The notes under the pieces: model-generated
Databases searched by the model: none
What the model saw: only the letters and a program-made list of their open reading frames with translations
Told to the model about the DNA's origin: nothing
From: Marivita geojedonensis
GTDB lineage: Bacteria > Pseudomonadota > Alphaproteobacteria > Rhodobacterales > Rhodobacteraceae
Reading direction: 5' to 3'
NCBI RefSeq assembly: GCF_002115805.1
Contig: NZ_JFKC01000008.1
Span: forward strand, 1-64,000
Length of the DNA: 64,000 bases
Position numbers and translations under genes: made by a program
Part shown: positions 11,098 through 21,000 of the stretch, piece after piece
How the letters are laid out: the number at the start of each line of letters is the position of its first letter
How positions within the stretch are numbered: the first letter of the stretch is position 1

Positions 11098-11388
11098 GAC
11101 AGTCCTCCCAAAGCATGGCATTTCGCCGCTTGGCTCGCCAGCACGCCAAGCGATGGCAGCAACGGCCTCTCCTCCATGGCAGCATCCCCCAGCAAAGGCT
11201 TTGGAGCAAGAAGAACCGCATGCGTTGGACGCTTGGGACCTTTGACGGGAATGCAGCAATTGGCGATTCCGACATGCCGCAGACCTTCACATCCGAAAGT
11301 TCATTGATGGAGACTGTCTTGAAACCGGTGGCCGCTCATGAGGCCTTGCAGCTAAGCCACCACCGGCAAAAGTACATTCGCGCTCAGT
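11098..11388. other. Intergenic stretch downstream of fmdB
   Basis: No gene is supported here. A 7-bp stem (CCGGTGG at 11325-11331 with CCACCGG at 11360-11366, 28-nt loop) lies just past the end of fmdB and may act as a weak transcript end. The rest probably carries the promoter of the DUF2189-like gene. Confidence 0.4.
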
Positions 11389-11721
11389 TCAATGCGAAAT
11401 CATCCAGGGGCGCTTGGACGGAAAGCTCTTCGATCCGTCGGGACGATACAGCGTCTTGCTGTTCTTCTTCGCGCCACCGCTGCAACACCCGCAACCGGGG
11501 CCGTGGGTGCTGGTCCGTTTCGGACTGTCGGCAGAGCGTTCGTTGGTCTCATGCGCGCGCCGGGTGTTGCTGCTCAGGCCCGAGATATGCGGAACGCTAA
11601 ACAGGACGCGCGGCGCCGACTGGCCGCACTCGGGGCAGTCGCAGGGATCGGCAAAGGCCTGCATCGGGGCCATGTTTTCAAAGATGCCGCACTCGGAGCA
11701 TTTGTATTCATAGACGGGCAT
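11389..11721 (-). CDS. fmdB: FmdB-family zinc-ribbon protein
   Basis: This 110-residue protein has an FmdB zinc ribbon: MPVYEYKCSECG (Cys8, Cys11) followed by CPECG (Cys29, Cys32). A second cysteine patch (GCGCCSGG) and the basic end KRPWMISH complete it. FmdB was first described beside formamidase in Methylophilus as a probable regulator, and its biochemical role is still unclear. The ATG at 11721 has GGAG seven bases ahead; the longer frame upstream lacks a start signal. It is the last gene of the urt-fmd operon, 58 bases after fmdA. Confidence 0.88.
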   Translation of the reverse strand: MPVYEYKCSECGIFENMAPMQAFADPCDCPECGQSAPRVLFSVPHISGLSSNTRRAHETNERSADSPKRTSTHGPGCGCCSGGAKKNSKTLYRPDGSKSFPSKRPWMISH

Positions 11722-11779
11722 AGTGGGTCTCCAGGACAGGGAACCGGCGCGGCCACGAGGGTCACGCCGGTCAGGGACA

Positions 11780-13009
11780 TCACAGATCGGGGGCCAGCGG
11801 CACGTCGACACTTCCGTCGAGGTACTTTTTCGGACCGTCGGCGTTGGGCATCATGTCCCACTCGAAAATGTCGTTGGGCAGCCAGAGCGTCGCACAGGCG
11901 TTCGGAATGTCGACCACACCCGAGATGTGCCCCTGCACCGGGGCCGTGCCGAGGATCGCATAGGCCTGCGCGCCGGAATAGCCGAACTTCTTGAGGTACT
12001 CGATCGCGTTAAGGCAGGCCTGACGATAGGCGATATGCACGTCGAGGTAGTGCTGTTCGCCCTTTTCATCGACCGAGATGCCTTCAAAGATCAGGTAGTC
12101 GTCGTATTTCGGCGTGATCGGCGACGGTTTGAATATCGGGTTGCGGATCCCGTATTTCGACATGCCCTCCTTGATCAGCGACACCTTGAGGTGCAGCCAG
12201 CCCGCCATTTCGATGGCCCCGCAGAAGGTGATCTCGCCATCGCCCTGGCTGAAGTGCAGGTCGCCCATCGAAAGGCCCGCGCCCTCTACGTAGACCGGGA
12301 AATAACAGACCGACCCACGGCTCAGGTCCTTGATATCGCAGTTGCCGCCATGTTCGCGCGGCGGAACGGTGCGGGCGGCCTCGGCGGCGGCGGCATCGCG
12401 CGCCTCGCCCTTCATCGCGCCCATATGCGCGCTTTGGGTGTTCGGCAGGGCGGCAAGCGGCGGGACGCGCTGCGGATCGGTGTTGAAAAGTGCGGTTTCG
12501 CGCGCGTTCCACATGTCCAGCATCTTGCGATCCGGCAGACAGCCGATCAGGCCGGGATGGATCAGACCCGCGTATTTCACCCCGGGCACATGGCGCGACT
12601 TGGTGAACATCCCATCGATGTCCCAGATCGACTTCTGCGCCTCGGGGAAATGCTCGGTCAGGAAACCGCCGCCATTCTGCTTGGAAAAGAAGCCGTTGAA
12701 ACCCCAAAGCATGTCCTCTTTCGCGCCGATGTCGAGGATCTCGACCACCAGCAGGTCGCCCGGTTCCGCGCCTTTGACGCCAATCGGGCCAGACAGGTAG
12801 TGCACCTGCTCAAGCTCCACGTCGCGCACATCTGCGGCGTCGTCATTGTTCTTGATCTGACCACCGGTCCAGTCATAGGTCTCGATGCGAAAATCGTCAC
12901 CCGGCTCCACCCACACGTTGATCGGAATGTCCGGGTGCCAGCGGTTGTGCACGTTCTCGTTGGTGTGCGGGCTTTCGCTCAGCTCTACGGAAATCAATGT
13001 CTCAGCCAT
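11780..13009 (-). CDS. fmdA: Formamidase (acetamidase/formamidase family)
   Basis: This 409-residue cytoplasmic amidohydrolase belongs to the FmdA_AmdA family and splits formamide into formate and ammonium. Typical segments are NRWHPDIPINVWVEPGD near the start, GDLLVVEILDIG, the Gly-rich FSKQNGGGFLTEHFP, and GGNCDIKDLSRGSVCYFPVYVEGAGLSMGDLHFSQGDGE in pieces through residues 225-265. AGGAGG precedes the ATG. It follows urtE in the same operon, so the Urt-type transporter probably supplies short-chain amides, with urea as a possible second substrate. No urease genes are in the window. Confidence 0.93.
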   Translation of the reverse strand: MAETLISVELSESPHTNENVHNRWHPDIPINVWVEPGDDFRIETYDWTGGQIKNNDDAADVRDVELEQVHYLSGPIGVKGAEPGDLLVVEILDIGAKEDMLWGFNGFFSKQNGGGFLTEHFPEAQKSIWDIDGMFTKSRHVPGVKYAGLIHPGLIGCLPDRKMLDMWNARETALFNTDPQRVPPLAALPNTQSAHMGAMKGEARDAAAAEAARTVPPREHGGNCDIKDLSRGSVCYFPVYVEGAGLSMGDLHFSQGDGEITFCGAIEMAGWLHLKVSLIKEGMSKYGIRNPIFKPSPITPKYDDYLIFEGISVDEKGEQHYLDVHIAYRQACLNAIEYLKKFGYSGAQAYAILGTAPVQGHISGVVDIPNACATLWLPNDIFEWDMMPNADGPKKYLDGSVDVPLAPDL

Positions 13010-13030
13010 GTCTACCTCCTGGTCTGCTGG

Positions 13031-13720
13031 TCATACGGAAAGGAATTTCGAGACCTTGGCCTCGTCGATGCCCGCGCGCGGGCTGTCATGCACAAAGTTG
13101 CCGTTCTCGATAACCATCACCCGGTCGGCGACGTCGAGCGCAAAGCTGAGCACCTGTTCGGAAACCACGATGCTCAGGCCCTTTTCATCGCGGATTTTGC
13201 GCAGCGTCCGGGCCATGTCGCGGATGATCGAGGGTTGGATGCCTTCGGTCGGTTCATCGAGCAGCAGAACCTTTGGGTTCGAGGCCAGCGCGCGGGCGAT
13301 GGCCAATTGCTGCTGCTGACCGCCCGACAGGTTGCCGCCGCGCCGGTCCTTCATCTCCAGAAGCACCGGGAAGAGTTCGAATATGTCATTCGGCACCTTG
13401 GACTGACCGGTCACGGTCAGCCCGGTTTCCACGTTTTCCTGCACCGTCATCGCGGAAAAGATCATCCGGCCCTGCGGGACATAGGCGATGCCACGGGCAA
13501 CGCGCTCGTGCGATTTCAGCCCCGTCAGCGCCTGATCACCCACCGCGACGTCGCCGGATTTTTCGGGAACGATGCCCATGAGCGTTTTCATCAGCGTCGT
13601 CTTGCCCATGCCGTTGCGGCCCATGATGGCGACGATCTCTCCGGGCGCGACGTTCAGGTCGAGCCCGTGCAGAACTTCACTTTGGCCGTAGGCTGCGGTC
13701 AGGGATTTCACGTTCAGCAT
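13031..13720 (-). CDS. urtE: UrtE: urea/amide ABC transporter ATP-binding protein
   Basis: This 229-residue LivF-type ATPase has Walker A (GRNGMGKT), signature LSGGQQQQ, Walker B (LLLDEPTEG) and a switch histidine replaced by the LivF-typical SEQV. Together with UrtD it drives import through UrtBC. The specific phrase TEGIQPSII after Walker B is usual for UrtE. It starts 12 bases after urtD. Confidence 0.93.
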   Translation of the reverse strand: MLNVKSLTAAYGQSEVLHGLDLNVAPGEIVAIMGRNGMGKTTLMKTLMGIVPEKSGDVAVGDQALTGLKSHERVARGIAYVPQGRMIFSAMTVQENVETGLTVTGQSKVPNDIFELFPVLLEMKDRRGGNLSGGQQQQLAIARALASNPKVLLLDEPTEGIQPSIIRDMARTLRKIRDEKGLSIVVSEQVLSFALDVADRVMVIENGNFVHDSPRAGIDEAKVSKFLSV

Positions 13721-13732
13721 GTCTGGGCTCCT

Positions 13733-14482
13733 TCAATGACCGAGGTAGACTTCGACGACCTTCGGATCGTTCTGCACCCGGTCCATCGTGCCTTCGGACA
13801 GGGTTTTGCCTTGGTGCAGGACCGTGACGCGGGTCGCGATGTCGGCAACAAAGCCCATGTCATGTTCGATCACGATCACCGACCGGTCCTGAATGATCCG
13901 GTTGAGCAATTCGGCGATTTTCTTGCGCTCGGCCACGGACATGCCCGCAACCGGTTCGTCGAGCATCAGAAGTTCGGGGTCCTGGATCAGCAGCATCCCG
14001 ATCTCGAGCCACTGCTTCTGCCCGTGGCTGAGGAAGGCGGCTTTTTCGTCAAGCTGCCCGTCGAGGAAGATCGTCTGCGCGATTTCCTTGATCCGGGCGC
14101 GGACGGTTTCGTCGCGCTTGAACGCCAGCGCACCAAACACGCCATGCCCCTTGGGGTAGCTGAGTTCGAGGTTCTCGAACACGGTCAGGTCTTCGTAGAC
14201 AGAGGGCGTCTGAAACTTGCGACCCACCCCGGCATGCACGATCTGGTCTTCGCGCATCGCCAGAAGCTCTTTGCCCTTGAACACAACCGATCCTTCGGTG
14301 GCCTTGGTCCGCCCGCAGATCAGGTCAAGCACGGTGGTCTTGCCAGCGCCGTTCGGGCCGATGATGACCCGGCACTCGTTGGGTTCGACGTAGAAGCTGA
14401 GGTGATCCACCGCCTTGAAGCCGTCGAAGGACACGGTGAGGTCTTCGACCTTGAGAATGAAACGCTCGTCCATACCGATCAC
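13733..14482 (-). CDS. urtD: UrtD: urea/amide ABC transporter ATP-binding protein
   Basis: This 249-residue LivG-type ATPase has Walker A (GPNGAGKT), a modified signature LSHGQKQW as is usual for UrtD, Walker B (LMLDEPVAG) and the switch histidine EHDMGF. The ATG overlaps the urtC stop as ATGA. A second ATG three codons on (MDERF) is also possible. Confidence 0.93.
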   Translation of the reverse strand: MIGMDERFILKVEDLTVSFDGFKAVDHLSFYVEPNECRVIIGPNGAGKTTVLDLICGRTKATEGSVVFKGKELLAMREDQIVHAGVGRKFQTPSVYEDLTVFENLELSYPKGHGVFGALAFKRDETVRARIKEIAQTIFLDGQLDEKAAFLSHGQKQWLEIGMLLIQDPELLMLDEPVAGMSVAERKKIAELLNRIIQDRSVIVIEHDMGFVADIATRVTVLHQGKTLSEGTMDRVQNDPKVVEVYLGH

Positions 14483-15603
14483 TCCGCCGGGGCGCCATCA
14501 GGCGCGGGTGCTACAGATTTCTTCTTGCCCATGATCTCGAGCAGGCGCGGTTCGATCTTTTCGGACCAGACGCCGGCCAGACCGTTTGGGAAGACCATGA
14601 CGACCGCGATGAAGAGGCCGCCAAGGCCCAGCAGCCACAGTTCGGGGAAACTTTCCGAAAGCGAGGTCTTGGCCCAGTTCACGAGCAGCGCGCCGTAGAC
14701 CGCGCCGAGGATCGACAGGCGACCGCCGACGGCGCAGAAGATCACCATCTCGATGGAGGGCACGATCCCGACCAGGGTCGGTGACATGAAACCAACCTGC
14801 AGGGTAAACATCGCCCCGCCGATCCCGGCAAAGGCCGCGCCAAGGCAGAAGATGAAGATCTTGAAGTTGGCGACGTTGTAACCCGAAAAACGCACGCGGT
14901 CTTCCTGGTCGCGCATGGCGATCAGAAGGCGGCCCAGCTTGGACTTGCGGACATATTGCGCGACAAGCAGCACCGCGAAAAGCAGCACGCCGTTGACGAA
15001 GTAGAGCACCGTCTTGGCCTCGTCTGTGCGGATGTCCCAGCCCAGCAGCGTGCGCAGGTCGGTGATCCCGTTGACGCCGCCGGTATAACCCTGCTGTCCG
15101 ATGATCAGGATCGTCATGATCGCGGCAAAGGCCTGGGTGATGATGGCAAAGTAGACGCCGCCCACCCGCCTTGTGAACATGGCCACACCGATGATGAAGG
15201 CGAACATGACCGGCACCGCGACCACAGCGATCAGCGCGATGGGAAGGGAATAGAACGGCTCCCACCACCAGGGCAGTTCGGTCAGCTGGTTCCAATCCAT
15301 GAAATCAGGAATGCCCGGGGTGGACTGGATCGCGGTGTTCTCGGGCGTCGATGCCTCGAGCTTGAGGAACATCGCCATGCAGTAGCCGCCCAGTCCGAAG
15401 AACACTCCCTGGCCGAGGCTCAGGATGCCCCCTGCCCCCCAGCAGAGCGCAAGGCCGACAGCCACAAACGCATAGGTCAGGTACTTGCCGAAGAGGTTGA
15501 GGCGGAAGTTGTCCAGCACCGCCGGGAAGATGACGAAGATCAGCGCGGCGAGGATGACAAACCCGATGATCTCTTTGCGGGACATGAAGGCAGAGGATTG
15601 CAT
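14479..15603 (-). CDS. urtC: UrtC: urea/amide ABC transporter permease
   Basis: This 374-residue LivM-type permease has about ten hydrophobic segments and the family's FFGLGGYCMAMFLKLE and GFSGYNVANFK-like cytoplasmic loop (RVRFSGYNVANFKIF). The long insert with PWWWEPFYSLP near residue 115 is typical of UrtC. It forms the channel with UrtB. It starts 12 bases after urtB and overlaps urtD. Confidence 0.93.
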   Translation of the reverse strand: MQSSAFMSRKEIIGFVILAALIFVIFPAVLDNFRLNLFGKYLTYAFVAVGLALCWGAGGILSLGQGVFFGLGGYCMAMFLKLEASTPENTAIQSTPGIPDFMDWNQLTELPWWWEPFYSLPIALIAVVAVPVMFAFIIGVAMFTRRVGGVYFAIITQAFAAIMTILIIGQQGYTGGVNGITDLRTLLGWDIRTDEAKTVLYFVNGVLLFAVLLVAQYVRKSKLGRLLIAMRDQEDRVRFSGYNVANFKIFIFCLGAAFAGIGGAMFTLQVGFMSPTLVGIVPSIEMVIFCAVGGRLSILGAVYGALLVNWAKTSLSESFPELWLLGLGGLFIAVVMVFPNGLAGVWSEKIEPRLLEIMGKKKSVAPAPDGAPAE

Positions 15604-15615
15604 CTGCTGTGCTCC

Positions 15616-16542
15616 TTACTTGCGCAACTTGAGGGAGAAGAGGCCTTGCGGGCGGATCATCAGGATGCCGACCACCACAAGCAGGGTCAGGACCTTGGCC
15701 ATCGAGCCGGAGAGGAAGAACTCCATGATCGACTGTGCCTGGCTGATCGAAAACGCGCTGGCGATGGTGCCAAGAAGCGATCCCGCGCCGCCAAAGACCA
15801 CGACAAGGAAGGTGTCCACGATATAAAGCTGCCCCGCCGTCGGCCCGGTGGAGCCGATCATCGTAAAGGCGGACCCCGCCACTCCGGCCACGCCGCAGCC
15901 GATGCCAAAGGTCAGCCGGTCGGTCCATTCTGTGTTGATGCCAACCGCGCCTGCCATGACGCGGTTCTGGTTGATCGCGCGCACCTGTTTGCCCCAGGTC
16001 GAGCGGAACATCATCACGTAGACGGCGATGGAAATGCTGACCGCGAGGACCATGACGAAAATACCATTGATCGGCACTTCGATCAGATCGGTCAGCGGCA
16101 GCGACCCCATCATCCAATCAGGGATCGTTACACCCACCTCGCGGGCACCAAAGACGCTGCGATAGATTTGCTGGAGGATCAGGCTCAGACCCCAGGTCGC
16201 CAGAAGCGTATCAAGCGGGCGTTTGTAGAGATGTCGGATCAGTGCCCATTCGACGAAGAGCCCTAGCGCCCCTGACGCCAGAAAGGCCAGAAACATCGCC
16301 ACGAAGAAATACGTGCCGAACAGCGCTGGCATGTAGTCTCCGAACAAATTGGACGTGAGGTAAGTCACGTAGGCGCCAAGGATCATGAATTCGCCATGCG
16401 CCATGTTGATGACGCCCATCTGGCCAAAGATGATCGCCAGACCCAGCGCCATAAGGACGAAGACGGAAAACAGGATCAGGCCGGCAAAGCCCTGCATGGC
16501 GAAAATGGCGCCCAACTCGGACATGGAATAATCGGCGAACAT
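15616..16542 (-). CDS. urtB: UrtB: urea/amide ABC transporter permease
   Basis: This 308-residue LivH-type permease has about eight membrane segments and the diagnostic GQMGVINMAHGEFMILGAY stretch near residue 45. Some UrtB proteins carry a long N-terminal extension, and this one does not. It is separated from urtA by 75 bases that contain a hairpin, a common arrangement that lets the binding protein be made in excess. Confidence 0.93.
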   Translation of the reverse strand: MFADYSMSELGAIFAMQGFAGLILFSVFVLMALGLAIIFGQMGVINMAHGEFMILGAYVTYLTSNLFGDYMPALFGTYFFVAMFLAFLASGALGLFVEWALIRHLYKRPLDTLLATWGLSLILQQIYRSVFGAREVGVTIPDWMMGSLPLTDLIEVPINGIFVMVLAVSISIAVYVMMFRSTWGKQVRAINQNRVMAGAVGINTEWTDRLTFGIGCGVAGVAGSAFTMIGSTGPTAGQLYIVDTFLVVVFGGAGSLLGTIASAFSISQAQSIMEFFLSGSMAKVLTLLVVVGILMIRPQGLFSLKLRK

Positions 16543-16576
16543 GGGACCTCCGACGCTGAAAGGGGGAAAGGGTCAC

Positions 16577-16602
16577 GCGACCCGGGACTGCCGCCGGGCC
16601 GC
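16577..16602 (-). terminator. urtA-urtB intergenic hairpin (attenuator or RNA-stability element)
   Basis: On the minus strand GCGGCCCGG pairs with CCGGGTCGC (nine pairs, one G-U) around an 8-nt loop, directly after the urtA stop. No U-run follows, so partial termination or 3'-end protection of the urtA message is more likely than full termination. Confidence 0.5.
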
Positions 16603-16617
16603 GCTTGATTTCGAGAC

Positions 16618-17889
16618 TTACTGGTAACCTTCCGGGAAAGGATCTGGCTCAACCAGTTCGGCGGTCTCGAACACCACCTCGTACTGTCCGTCGGCCAGCG
16701 CCCGTCCTACGCGGGTCTTGGACCACAGGTGATGGTTCTCATGCACTTTGACATAGCCTTCGGGGGCTGTTGTCAGTTCGATGCCAGGGCTTGCCTCGCG
16801 CACCTTATCGACATCGAAGCTGCCGGCTTTTTCGACCGCAGCCTTCCACAGCCACGGGCCAAGATAGGCCGCCTGCGTCACGTCGCCGATCACGATGTCG
16901 TCGCCCCACATTTCCTTGAACGCCTTGACGAAGGCGAGGTTGTTCTCGTTTTCCAGCGACTGGAAATACTTCATGCAGGCGTAGGATCCGGCGATGTTTT
17001 CGCCGCCGATCCCGCGGATTTCGTCCTCTGTCACCGAGATGGTCAGAACGATGGGCTTTTCCGCCGCCGGGTCGATACCCGCCGCGATCAGCTGCTTGTA
17101 GAAGGCCACGTTCGAGCCACCCACGACGATCGCATAGATGACATCCGGCTTGCGCAAGCGGATCTTGTTGATGACCGAGTTGAACTGCGTGTGACCAAGC
17201 GGATAGTACTCTTCACCGACGACCTCGCAGCCCTCCATGAAGTTCTCGATATGCTTGCGCGCGATCTTGTTCGAGGTGCGCGGCCAGATGTAGTCCGACC
17301 CCAAGAGGTAGAAGCTCTTTGCACCCTTGGTCTGGTTCACCCAGTCAAGGCCCGCGATGATCTGCTGCGTGGCTTCCTGCCCGGTGTAGATCACGTTCGG
17401 GCTTTCCTCGAGGCCTTCGTAGAAGGTGGGGTAGTAGAGGAAGCCGTTGTGCTGTTCGAATACCGGCAGAACCGCCTTGCGGCTGGCCGAGGTCCAGCAG
17501 CCCATGACCGAGGCCACCTTGTCGTTGACCAGAAGCTTGCGGGCCTTTTCCGCAAATGTAGGCCAGTCCGACGCGCCGTCTTCCTGGATGTATTCGATCT
17601 TGCGGCCAAGGATACCGCCCTGGGCGTTGATCTGCTCGATGGCCAGTTTCTCGGCCTGAACCGACCCGGTTTCAGAGATTGCCATCGTGCCCGTGACCGA
17701 GTGCAGGATGCCGATGGTCACGGTGTCATCCGTCACCGCCAGCCCTGTCGTGTTCACCTCGGCGGTGGGGAAATCGGCTGCCCGCAGGTTCTTTGGCAGG
17801 AACAGGGATGCGGTCAGAGCCGTGCCACCGGCAAGAACCGCTCGACGGCTTAGGTGATTGTTTTCACTTTCAGAATTTTGGTCAGACAT
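16618..17889 (-). CDS. urtA: UrtA: urea/short-chain amide ABC transporter substrate-binding protein
   Basis: This 423-residue periplasmic binding protein has a twin-arginine leader (LSRRAVLAGGTALTAS) and a cut site near AADFP. The mature part opens with TVTIGILHSVTGTMAISE, the usual UrtA/AmiC-like start, and includes YWPTFYEG-like segments (FLYYPTFYEGLEESPN). AAAGGAGG stands four bases before the ATG. It is the first gene of the minus-strand operon, and its promoter region is shared with the divergent sensor kinase. The fmdA gene downstream suggests formamide or acetamide as ligand, but UrtA-type proteins also bind urea. Confidence 0.93.
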   Translation of the reverse strand: MSDQNSESENNHLSRRAVLAGGTALTASLFLPKNLRAADFPTAEVNTTGLAVTDDTVTIGILHSVTGTMAISETGSVQAEKLAIEQINAQGGILGRKIEYIQEDGASDWPTFAEKARKLLVNDKVASVMGCWTSASRKAVLPVFEQHNGFLYYPTFYEGLEESPNVIYTGQEATQQIIAGLDWVNQTKGAKSFYLLGSDYIWPRTSNKIARKHIENFMEGCEVVGEEYYPLGHTQFNSVINKIRLRKPDVIYAIVVGGSNVAFYKQLIAAGIDPAAEKPIVLTISVTEDEIRGIGGENIAGSYACMKYFQSLENENNLAFVKAFKEMWGDDIVIGDVTQAAYLGPWLWKAAVEKAGSFDVDKVREASPGIELTTAPEGYVKVHENHHLWSKTRVGRALADGQYEVVFETAELVEPDPFPEGYQ

Positions 17890-17962
17890 ATCGCCTCCTT
17901 TTAACTTGCTCAGAAAATGGGCGATTCACCATCACCCGCTGAAGAAAGGATCGCGACAAATG

Positions 17963-17992
17963 CTGCGGCGCAGAATACGTCAAATGACGTAT
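17963..17992. promoter_or_regulatory. Candidate operator between urtA and the sensor-kinase gene
   Basis: ATACGTCA (17975-17982) and TGACGTAT (17985-17992) form a perfect inverted repeat with a two-base centre, about 90 bases upstream of urtA and 75 of the kinase gene. Directly beside it CTGCGGCGCAG (17963-17973) is a second 5+5 palindrome. The adjacent LuxR-type response regulator is the obvious candidate to bind the larger one. On the minus strand the site contains a TTGACG that could be part of a -35 box. Confidence 0.5.
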
Positions 17993-18065
17993 ACCGGTGC
18001 GCGTTTTGTGCACTTAGGGTTTCTGCGGATCACTGGACACGGGCGACTCCGCTTTCGACTCAGTC

Positions 18066-21000
18066 ATGTCGGCGCGGACAGCCTTTTCTGCGGACAACAG
18101 TATGGTTGCACGACTGACTGCCACCCGCGAGAAGCGGACATACAATCGTTGGGTCGCCAACGAGACGATGGAAGACTTTGCCCTGCGGTTCACCGCACGC
18201 CGGGCGCGACGGTGGAGCTACAGCCGTGTCGCGAATACCGCGATCGGGTCGATCTCGTTTCTGGCCCTCGAAGCGATCGGCGCGACCATCACGATCACCT
18301 ACGGCTTTGACACGGCGATCATCGCAATCATGCTGGTCGGTGCGATCCTGTTTCTGACCGGCCTGCCGATTTCGTATTACGCAGCAAAATATGGGCTCGA
18401 TATTGATCTCATGACCCGAGGCGCGGGTTTCGGGTATCTTGGCTCGACGATCACATCCCTGATCTACGCGTCGTTCACCTTCATCTTCTTTGCTCTGGAA
18501 GCCGCTATCCTGGCTCTCGCTTTGGAATTCACCCTGGGGGTGCCGCTCTTCATCGGCTATGTCGCGAGTTCTCTGGTCGTCATACCTCTGGTCATTCACG
18601 GCTTCTCCAAGATTTCAGCGTTCCAGGCGTGGACCCAACCTCTTTGGGTCCTCCTGCATGTCCTTCCGTTCCTGATACTCGGGTTTGTCGGATATGACAT
18701 TGATACGTGGACCGGGTTCAAAGGCAGCACCGAGGTTCCCGACGGCGCGGAACTCTTGATGCTGGGTGCAGCGTCCGGCGTAGTGTTTTCACTGGTTGCT
18801 CAGATTGGCGAGCAAATCGACTTTCTGAGGTTTCTGCCAGAACCGCGTTCTACGGCAGAAAGGCGCAAATGGTGGCTCGCCTTGATCTGCGCAGGACCGG
18901 GCTGGTCGGTTCTCGGGATGCTCAAGATGCTGGCCGGGTCTTATCTGGTCACGCTCGCCATTCGGGAAAACGTTCCACCGGAAGAAGCAACGGACCCAAC
19001 ACGTCTCTACTATACAGCATTCGAACAGATGCTTTCTTCGCCATTTCTGGTCTTGGCGTTGACGGCCGCTTTCGTCGTGTTGTCCCAACTCAAAATCAAT
19101 GTCACCAACGCTTATGCCGGCTCGATTGCGTGGTCGAATTTCTTTTCCCGGCTGACCAAGAGCCACCCGGGTCGCGTGGTCTGGCTGGTGTTCAATGTTG
19201 CCATCGCCGTGATGCTGATGGAATTGGGCGTCTTCACCGGTCTGGAGCACGTCCTGAGCCTGTATTCGCACGTTGCCGTCGCGTGGATCGGCGCGCTTGT
19301 GGCTGATCTTGTGGTGAACAAGCCATTGGGTCTCAGTCCTAAGGGAATAGAATTCCGGCGGTCTCATCTGTACGACGTAAATCCGGTCGGGATTGGCGCG
19401 ATGCTTATCGCCTGTCTCGTGTCGCTTCTTGCCTTTGCTGGAGTGCTCGGGACGATAGCACAGGCCTTTTCGTCGTTTGTCGCGCTGCTCACTGCTTTCA
19501 TCCTGGCACCGATATTGGCTTGGGCGACCAATGGCAGGTACTACCTGGCACGCGTCGATCCAGAGCCGACTGCGGCGGCGTCCATGCACACCTGTACTGT
19601 TTGCGAGTACCGGTTCGACGCCGAGGACATGAGCGATTGCCCATTCCATTTCGGGCGTATCTGTTCCCTGTGTTGCAGCCTCGATACGGCGTGTCACGAC
19701 CTTTGCAAGCCTCATGGAAGGCTCGATGCATCGCTGCGCGAAGCGTTCCTTGCGGCGCTTCCCGCGCCGATTGCACATGCCATGGTCTCGCGACTGTCAC
19801 GCTACATTCTGACAACGGCGTTCTTGTCGCTTTGCTTTGGTGCCTTGCTGTTGGTGATCCGCGCCTTCGCAAACGAAGACACATTGGACGCCGTTCTCAC
19901 GATCATTTTCTGTACCGTCCTGATCGTCATCGGCATTGCCGTCTGGATGTTTGTGCTGGTCGGTGAAAGCCAGAAAAATGCGTTGGAGGAAACAGAGCGC
20001 CAGACTCAGTTGCTCCTCAAGGAAATCAGAGCACACGAACGCACGGACCTTGCCTTGCAGGAGGCAAAGGAAAAAGCCGAAGCGGCCAACCTTGCCAAGA
20101 CACGGTATATGTCAGGGCTCAGCCATGAGCTGCGCACGCCTTTGAATGCGATATACGGTTTTGCTCAGTTGCTTGAAAAAGATCCCGACCTGGCCCCTTG
20201 GCGGGTCTCGATCACAAGTATCCGACGGTCTTCTGAGCATCTCGCGGGACTGATCAACGGTTTGCTCGATATCTCTCGGATTGAGGCCGGCAGGCTCGAG
20301 ATCGCGCGCGACAAGGTCAATCTGCACGCACTGCTCCGCCAGACCGCTTCGATTTTCGAAGCCGAGGCCAAGGACAAAGGCATCACTTTCAAGTGGTCGA
20401 CCCACGGGCGCATCCCGGCGCTGGTCGGCACAGATGAAAAGCGTTTGCGCCAAGTTATCATCAACCTGCTGTCGAACGCATTGCGCTATACGGATGAAGG
20501 GCGTGTCGAACTTGACCTGAGTTACCGCAACGAAGTTGCCGTCATCACCGTAAAGGATACCGGCATCGGTATCGCACCAGAAAACCTCACGCGCATCTGG
20601 CGTCCTTTCGAGCGTGCTGGCCGGTCTGACCGGCAAGGCTCCGGTCTTGGTTTGACGATTACGAAATTGTTGGTCGAGATCATGGGAGGCGAAATCGACC
20701 TCAAGAGCACACCCGGCTTGGGCAGCACCTTCTCTGTGAAGATGATGCTCCCGGCGATTTCGACGAGCATATTTGACGCTCAGGATTTGAACAAATCAGC
20801 CCATCAACCGACATTTGTTGGTTACAGGGGGGCACGCAAGACGATCCTCGTCGTCGATGACGACGTCAATCACCTGACACTCACCGAACGATTTCTTTCG
20901 AATCTGGGTTTCGTCGTTCTGGTCGCTTGCTCGGTAGATCTGGCCGAGGAGTTGCTGAGCGAAGCCATGCCCGATCTGATGGTGTTGGACATTGACATGC

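Noticed and set aside
11723-14698. A plus-strand open frame of 991 codons across fmdA, urtE and urtD
   Set aside because: It is antisense to three well-supported genes and its translation is rich in His, Arg and Asp without any domain, as expected from the reverse of GC-rich codons.
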